Assembly: GCA_036867785.1 (NCBI GenBank)
Contig: CP145427.1
Span: forward strand, 1 to 64,000
Length of the DNA stretch: 64,000 bases
From: Plasmodiophora brassicae
Taxonomy: Eukaryota; Endomyxa: Phytomyxea; Phytomyxea; Plasmodiophorida
Reading direction: 5' to 3'
Of this stretch, positions 63,358-64,000 are shown piece after piece (the stretch's first letter is position 1; every line of letters begins with the position of its first letter). The notes beneath the pieces were generated by a model. It saw only the letters and a program-made list of their open reading frames with translations, did not search any database and was not told the DNA's origin. The position numbers were made by a program, and so were the translations under genes.

Positions 63358-63998
63358 TCAGGTGTTGCGCATGGAGTGGTGCAGCGAGACCGAGATGCTG
63401 GCGCGTTTGTTCGTGGACCGCGTCGACGGGACAATGGTGGGCGCCTGTTTGCTCGGCCCGACCCGGCGCCTGACGACGCGATGCCGGTGCAGGAGCTGTC
63501 GGACGGCGATGACGACGCATATGACCGGGCAGGCCAGCAGGAGGACGATGAACGCCAGCACGGTGTAGTACGTCCCGTTCTGCCTGCCCTGCACGCTCTG
63601 CTGTATGATCCCGATCGAGCAGATGCCGACGAGCGACGCGAACGAGAAGAACTTCAGCATGTTGTCTGCCCACGATGTGTGTGTCAGCGGGCGACCCAGC
63701 CGCCAGCGATGGTCCCCAACGCGATCGTACCGGCGTGATGGGCGTACGGCAGGCACTGCGTACGAACGTAGAGGATGGCCATGAGGGCCGTGCCCATGGA
63801 CAGCGGCAGCGACATGGTGTTCGCCGACGTGGGCACGAACACGAGCAGGACGAGGAGGAAGACGCGCTCGAGGCCGTAGTCGACGACGACCCAGGCCGTC
63901 ATGCCGTCGCGGTACCGCCGGCGCAGGTGCCCGAGCATGTTGTACCGGGGCAGCTGCGAGTTCAGGATGTGCTCGCCCTGCCCGATCAGGCGGTGCAC
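63358..63998 (-). CDS. C-terminal part of a multi-pass membrane protein, cut by window edge
   Basis: Exons 63998-63731 (open to the right) and 63665-63358 join across a 65-bp intron (63666-63730) as CLPYAHHA|DNMLKFFSFASLVG. At least four hydrophobic helices are visible (DYGLERVFLLVLLVFVP, LSMGTALMAILYV, FFSFASLVGICSIGII, YYTVLAFIVLLLACPVICVV), then a basic Ser-rich tail. The R-Y-R...W-x-V-V-x-x-x-x-E...L-P-Y-x-x-x-x-D-N pattern resembles the C-terminal membrane block of TRP-like or EGF-like protist proteins. This is weak evidence. The N-terminal part lies outside the window. Confidence 0.6.
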   Translation of the reverse strand, partial: APPDRAGRAHPELAAAPVQHARAPAPAVPRRHDGLGRRRLRPRARLPPRPARVRAHVGEHHVAAAVHGHGPHGHPLRSYAVPAVRPSRRYDRVGDHRWRLGRPLTHTSWADNMLKFFSFASLVGICSIGIIQQSVQGRQNGTYYTVLAFIVLLLACPVICVVIAVRQLLHRHRVVRRRVGPSKQAPTIVPSTRSTNKRASISVSLHHSMRNT

Positions 63999-64000
63999 CC

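Noticed and set aside
63289-63738. Plus-strand gene at the right edge
   Set aside because: It is antisense to the spliced multi-pass membrane protein, whose hydrophobic pattern and in-frame intron are convincing.

Overview
The window is the end of a nuclear chromosome from a GC-rich, intron-bearing protist. Position 1 is a telomere: tandem AAAACCCT, which is the C-rich strand of TTTTAGGG. Genes carry short introns, mostly 44-78 bp with GT..AG borders, and have high GC at third positions. Rictor, anoctamin and a CDCA7-type protein beside a TTTTAGGG telomere argue against a green alga, because plants and green algae lack Rictor. The mix fits a compact rhizarian such as a plasmodiophorid (Plasmodiophora-like), but the sequence alone does not prove this.

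Layout. 1-330 is telomere. 331-3176 is the surviving 3' part of a Ty3/gypsy chromodomain retrotransposon (a fossil), directly against the telomere. 3369-4530 is a 169-bp satellite with dimeric higher-order structure. 4.5-12 kb is a graveyard of decayed host genes: an Argonaute-like N domain, a ubiquitin protease, a Cys/His module repeat, and a tail-anchored protein gene rearranged by an inverted duplication. 12-36.5 kb is a gene-dense housekeeping block: SLC30A9-like zinc transporter, Rictor, two tRNA-Ile(AAU), MYND protein, peptide N-glycanase, glutamine:fructose-6-phosphate amidotransferase (GFAT), CDCA7-like zinc-finger protein, anoctamin, a 7-TM protein and a six-repeat protein. 37-42.8 kb is a tandem pair of predicted secreted, disordered proteins. 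43-55 kb is repeat-rich: a spliced CACTA-like transposase, a gag fossil, a secreted PD40 propeller gene, a damaged DEDD exonuclease gene and several inverted duplications. 55-64 kb returns to genes: NOP58, a CBS-domain protein, then a 2-kb tandem duplication holding an HPP-family membrane protein and a small single-pass membrane protein, and at the edge a partial membrane protein.

How the genes work together. Most intact genes are unrelated housekeeping loci. GFAT, which starts the hexosamine pathway feeding N-glycans, and peptide N-glycanase, which strips N-glycans from misfolded proteins, are divergent neighbours sharing about 570 bp. Both carry unusual N-terminal hydrophobic segments, so glycan supply and removal may share regulation here. 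That is inference.

The strongest unexplained signal is a series of local inverted duplications (six clear cases, arms 33-139 bp, spacers 0-168 bp). They lie only in the repeat-rich parts, and three of them disrupt genes. Exon borders given below were inferred by eye from splice sites, reading frame and family similarity.
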